Part shown: piece by piece, positions 61,970 through 64,000 of the stretch
How the letters are laid out: each line of letters starts with the position of its first letter
How positions within the stretch are numbered: the first letter of the stretch is position 1
Source of the DNA: Sphingobium ummariense RL-3
Lineage (GTDB): Bacteria; Pseudomonadota; Alphaproteobacteria; Sphingomonadales; Sphingomonadaceae
Reading direction: 5' to 3'
Assembly (NCBI RefSeq): GCF_000447205.1
Contig: NZ_AUWY01000101.1
Coordinates: 25,839-89,838 of the forward strand
Length of the DNA stretch: 64,000 nt
Made by a program: the position numbers and the translations under genes
The notes under the pieces: model-generated
Database searches by the model: none
What the model was told of the DNA's origin: nothing
What the model saw: only the letters and a program-made list of their open reading frames with translations

Positions 61970-63175
61970 TTATTCGTGGCGCAGCGCGTCGATAGGGTTG
62001 AGGGCCGCCGCGCGGCGGGCCGGGAAATAGCCGAACACCACGCCGATGGCTGCGGAGAAGACGAAGGCGATGAGGTTGGTCTTCACGTCGAAAAGGAAGG
62101 GCACCTGCATCAGCGGCGCGATCGCCAGCGAGGCGACCAGCGCCAGGAACAGCCCGATGAGCCCGCCGAGGCAGGACAGCACCACCGCCTCCACCAGGAA
62201 CTGCATCAGCACCTCGCGCGCGACGGCGCCGATGGCGAGGCGGATGCCGATCTCCCGCGTGCGCTCCGTCACCGACACCAGCATGATGTTCATGATGCCG
62301 ATGCCGCCCACCAGCAGCGAGATGGCCGCCACTGCGCCGACGATCTGGGTCAGGATCGTGGTGGTGCCGGTCAGCGTGTCGGAAATCTGCTTGGTGTCGA
62401 AGACGTTGAAATTGTCCTGGTCGCCCGGCTTTACCTTGCGCCGCTCGCGCATCAGCTGCTCCAGGCTGCTCTGCACCGCTGCGCTTTCATAGGCGTCGTC
62501 GACGGCGACCATGATCTGGCTGATGTCGCGGTCGCCGGTGAAGCGGCGCTGCACAAACTTGATCGGCATGACGACGACGTCGTCCTGGTCGCCGAAGCCG
62601 CCCTGGCCGCGCGTCGTCAGCACGCCGATCACCTGGCAGGACACGCCCTTGATCCGCATCCGCTTGCCGACCGGATCGGTGTTCTGGAAGAGGTTGGTGC
62701 GTACCGTGTTGCCGATGACGCAGACCGCCTTGCCCGCTTCCTCCTCGTCCGGCATGAACAGGCGGCCTTCGGAGACATTCCATTGCTGGACTTCCGAATA
62801 GGCCGACGTCGTGCCGTAGACGGTGGTCGACCAGTTGTTGCCCTCGTAGATCGCGGTGCCGCTGGACTGAACGACGGGCGCGACGGCGCGCACGCCGGTC
62901 AGCTGGTTCTCGATCGCGGTGAGGTCCGCTTCCTTGAAGTCGGGCGGGCGCGGGCCGCCGCCGCCACGGCCGAAGCCCTGGCCGGGGCGGAGCTGCAGCA
63001 CATTGGCGCCGAGCGCGCTGATCTGCTGGCGCACTGCGGCGGTGGCGCCGTTGCCCAGTGTCACCATGGTGACGACCGCGGCCACGCCGATGATGATGCC
63101 CAGCGTCGTCAGGAAGCTGCGGAGCTTGTGGCGGTTGATCGCCCGGAAGGCCAGGATGACGGTCGTGCCTAGCAT
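61970..63175 (-). CDS. MacB-type ABC transporter permease
   Basis: A 401-residue permease with one N-terminal helix (KLRSFLTTLGIIIGVAAVVT), a periplasmic MacB_PCD domain (about 45-260) and a C-terminal FtsX core of three helices (VGGIGIMNIMLVSVTERTRE, IGIRLAIGA, FGYFPARRAAALNPIDALRH). This is the mechanotransmission class. In E. coli MacB the ATPase is fused; here it is a separate gene just upstream. Substrate unknown. The periplasmic part has an FGRGGGGPRPP run. Confidence 0.93.
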   Translation of the reverse strand: MLGTTVILAFRAINRHKLRSFLTTLGIIIGVAAVVTMVTLGNGATAAVRQQISALGANVLQLRPGQGFGRGGGGPRPPDFKEADLTAIENQLTGVRAVAPVVQSSGTAIYEGNNWSTTVYGTTSAYSEVQQWNVSEGRLFMPDEEEAGKAVCVIGNTVRTNLFQNTDPVGKRMRIKGVSCQVIGVLTTRGQGGFGDQDDVVVMPIKFVQRRFTGDRDISQIMVAVDDAYESAAVQSSLEQLMRERRKVKPGDQDNFNVFDTKQISDTLTGTTTILTQIVGAVAAISLLVGGIGIMNIMLVSVTERTREIGIRLAIGAVAREVLMQFLVEAVVLSCLGGLIGLFLALVASLAIAPLMQVPFLFDVKTNLIAFVFSAAIGVVFGYFPARRAAALNPIDALRHE

Positions 63176-63198
63176 TCTTGCCTCATATCGTCCTTCAG

Positions 63199-63226
63199 CG
63201 TCATCCCCGCCTTCGCGGGAATGGCG
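63199..63226. repeat. short intergenic hairpin, second copy of CGTCATCCC family
   Basis: CGTCATCCCCGCCTTCGCGGGAATGGCG-like sequence forms a CCCGC/GCGGG hairpin between permease and ATPase genes. Wording matches the hairpin at 31386. Confidence 0.6.
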
Positions 63227-63245
63227 AAGAAAAAGTTGGGACGGT

Positions 63246-63947
63246 TCACGCCTTCACCCCTCCCTCGACGCGTTCCACAAGACCGTCCTTGAAGTGAACG
63301 ATGGTGCGCGCGAATTCGGCCATGTCGGGCTCGTGCGTGACCATGAGGACGGTGATGCCGCTGTTGCGGTTGAGGTCGGTCAGCAGCTCCATGATCTCCA
63401 CCGACCGTTCCGAGTCCAGATTGCCGGTCGGTTCGTCGGCGAGCAGCACGTCGGGCTGGGTGACGATGGCGCGGGCGATGGCGACGCGCTGCTGCTGCCC
63501 GCCCGATAGTTCGGCCGGTGTATGGTCCCACCATTGCCGCAGGCCGACCTTGTCGAGCGCGGCCATGCCGGCCTCGTAGCGCCTCTGCTTGTCCTCGCCG
63601 CGGTAGAGCAGGGGCAGTTCCACATTCTCGAGCGCCGTGGTACGCGAGAGCAGGTTGAAGCCCTGGAACACGAAGCCGAGATAGCGGCGGCGCAGCAGGG
63701 CGCGCTGGTCGCGGTCCAGCGTCTCGACATGGCGGCCCTTGAACAGGAATGTCCCGCCCGAAGGCACGTCGAGACAGCCCAATATGTTCATTGTCGTCGA
63801 TTTGCCCGAGCCCGAGGGGCCCATGACGGCGACGAAGTCACCCTGCGCGATGTCGAGGTCGATGCCCTTCAGCGCCTGGAAGGCGGTGGGGCCCTCGCCA
63901 TAGACCTTGGTGACGCCGCGCAGCGAGATGATCGGTTCGGCGGCCAT
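63246..63947 (-). CDS. MacB-type ABC transporter ATP-binding protein
   Basis: A 233-residue ATPase. Walker A GPSGSGKSTTMNI, signature LSGGQQQRVAIARA, Walker B DVLLADEPTGNLD, switch His VTHEPDMAEF. Cognate to the permease downstream (70 bases away, with a repeat between). I use ATG at 63947, just after the stop of the preceding adaptor gene; an ATG at 63962 would overlap it. Confidence 0.92.
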   Translation of the reverse strand: MAAEPIISLRGVTKVYGEGPTAFQALKGIDLDIAQGDFVAVMGPSGSGKSTTMNILGCLDVPSGGTFLFKGRHVETLDRDQRALLRRRYLGFVFQGFNLLSRTTALENVELPLLYRGEDKQRRYEAGMAALDKVGLRQWWDHTPAELSGGQQQRVAIARAIVTQPDVLLADEPTGNLDSERSVEIMELLTDLNRNSGITVLMVTHEPDMAEFARTIVHFKDGLVERVEGGVKA

Positions 63948-63951
63948 GGCG

Positions 63952-64000
63952 TCAGGTCCCATCCTGGCGGCCGGTTCCGCGCGTGGCGCCAGCGGCGGGC
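63952..64000 (-). CDS. 3' end of upstream gene, probably MacA-like periplasmic adaptor
   Basis: One frame reads PAAGATRGTGRQDGT then stop, five bases before the ATPase start; the gene continues off the window. In such clusters the upstream gene is the HlyD/MacA-type adaptor. Only 15 codons are visible, so the identity is inferred from gene order. Confidence 0.4.
   Translation of the reverse strand, partial: PAAGATRGTGRQDGT

Overview
The window is high-GC DNA that reads as the chromosome of a Sphingomonadaceae bacterium (Sphingobium/Sphingomonas type). The reasons are an Entner-Doudoroff operon in the order zwf-edd-glk-eda, two TonB-dependent receptors, a HemB with Asp in place of the zinc cysteines, alphaproteobacterial L9 and S6 proteins with long charged tails, and short palindromic intergenic repeats. 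The genus is an inference, because no 16S or other marker is present.

Positions 1-14,000 are an accessory, decaying zone. It holds the end of an NAD-dependent epimerase gene, two DUF1330 genes each next to a regulator (LysR, WYL), a divergent SnoaL-like/TetR pair with a repeated candidate operator, remnants of LysR and AraC regulators, an IS256-family element, a four-gene iron-uptake operon (TonB receptor, two small membrane proteins, a PepSY protein) and a 1,648-bp IS1380-family element.

Positions 14,150-59,700 are mostly core metabolism. In order these are: a tesA-like esterase divergent from a ybbA/ybbP-type ABC exporter; hemB; a membrane-bound spermidine-synthase-like protein; a gamma carbonic anhydrase; the zwf-edd-glk-eda operon; a CDF transporter paired with a small lipoprotein; tRNA-Leu(CAA); an aminotransferase; a leftward thiolase-fadJ-galE-ybaK-pgl run; an MFS exporter; a MobA-like protein, folE and a pteridine-reductase-like SDR; an enoyl-CoA hydratase; a TonB receptor with an M19 dipeptidase; valine-catabolism genes with a divergent LysR; an ABC-2 exporter; MATE and DUF808 proteins; rpsF-rpsR-rplI; and a GntP-type permease.

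A second copy of the IS1380-family element, in inverted orientation, lies at 59,732-61,379. Its encoded transposase is identical in sequence to that of the first copy. It abuts the stop codon of an RcnB-like secreted protein gene. The window closes with a MacB-type exporter split into permease and ATPase, plus the last codons of a probable MacA-like adaptor.

I found no CRISPR array, phage or obvious defence island. Nothing here is clearly a new system. The best leads are the inverted IS pair bracketing about 45.8 kb of core genes, the half-length solute-binding-like lipoprotein overlapping the CDF transporter, the receptor-dipeptidase operon, and the TTTTGCA-type motifs shared by two promoters of the valine cluster.
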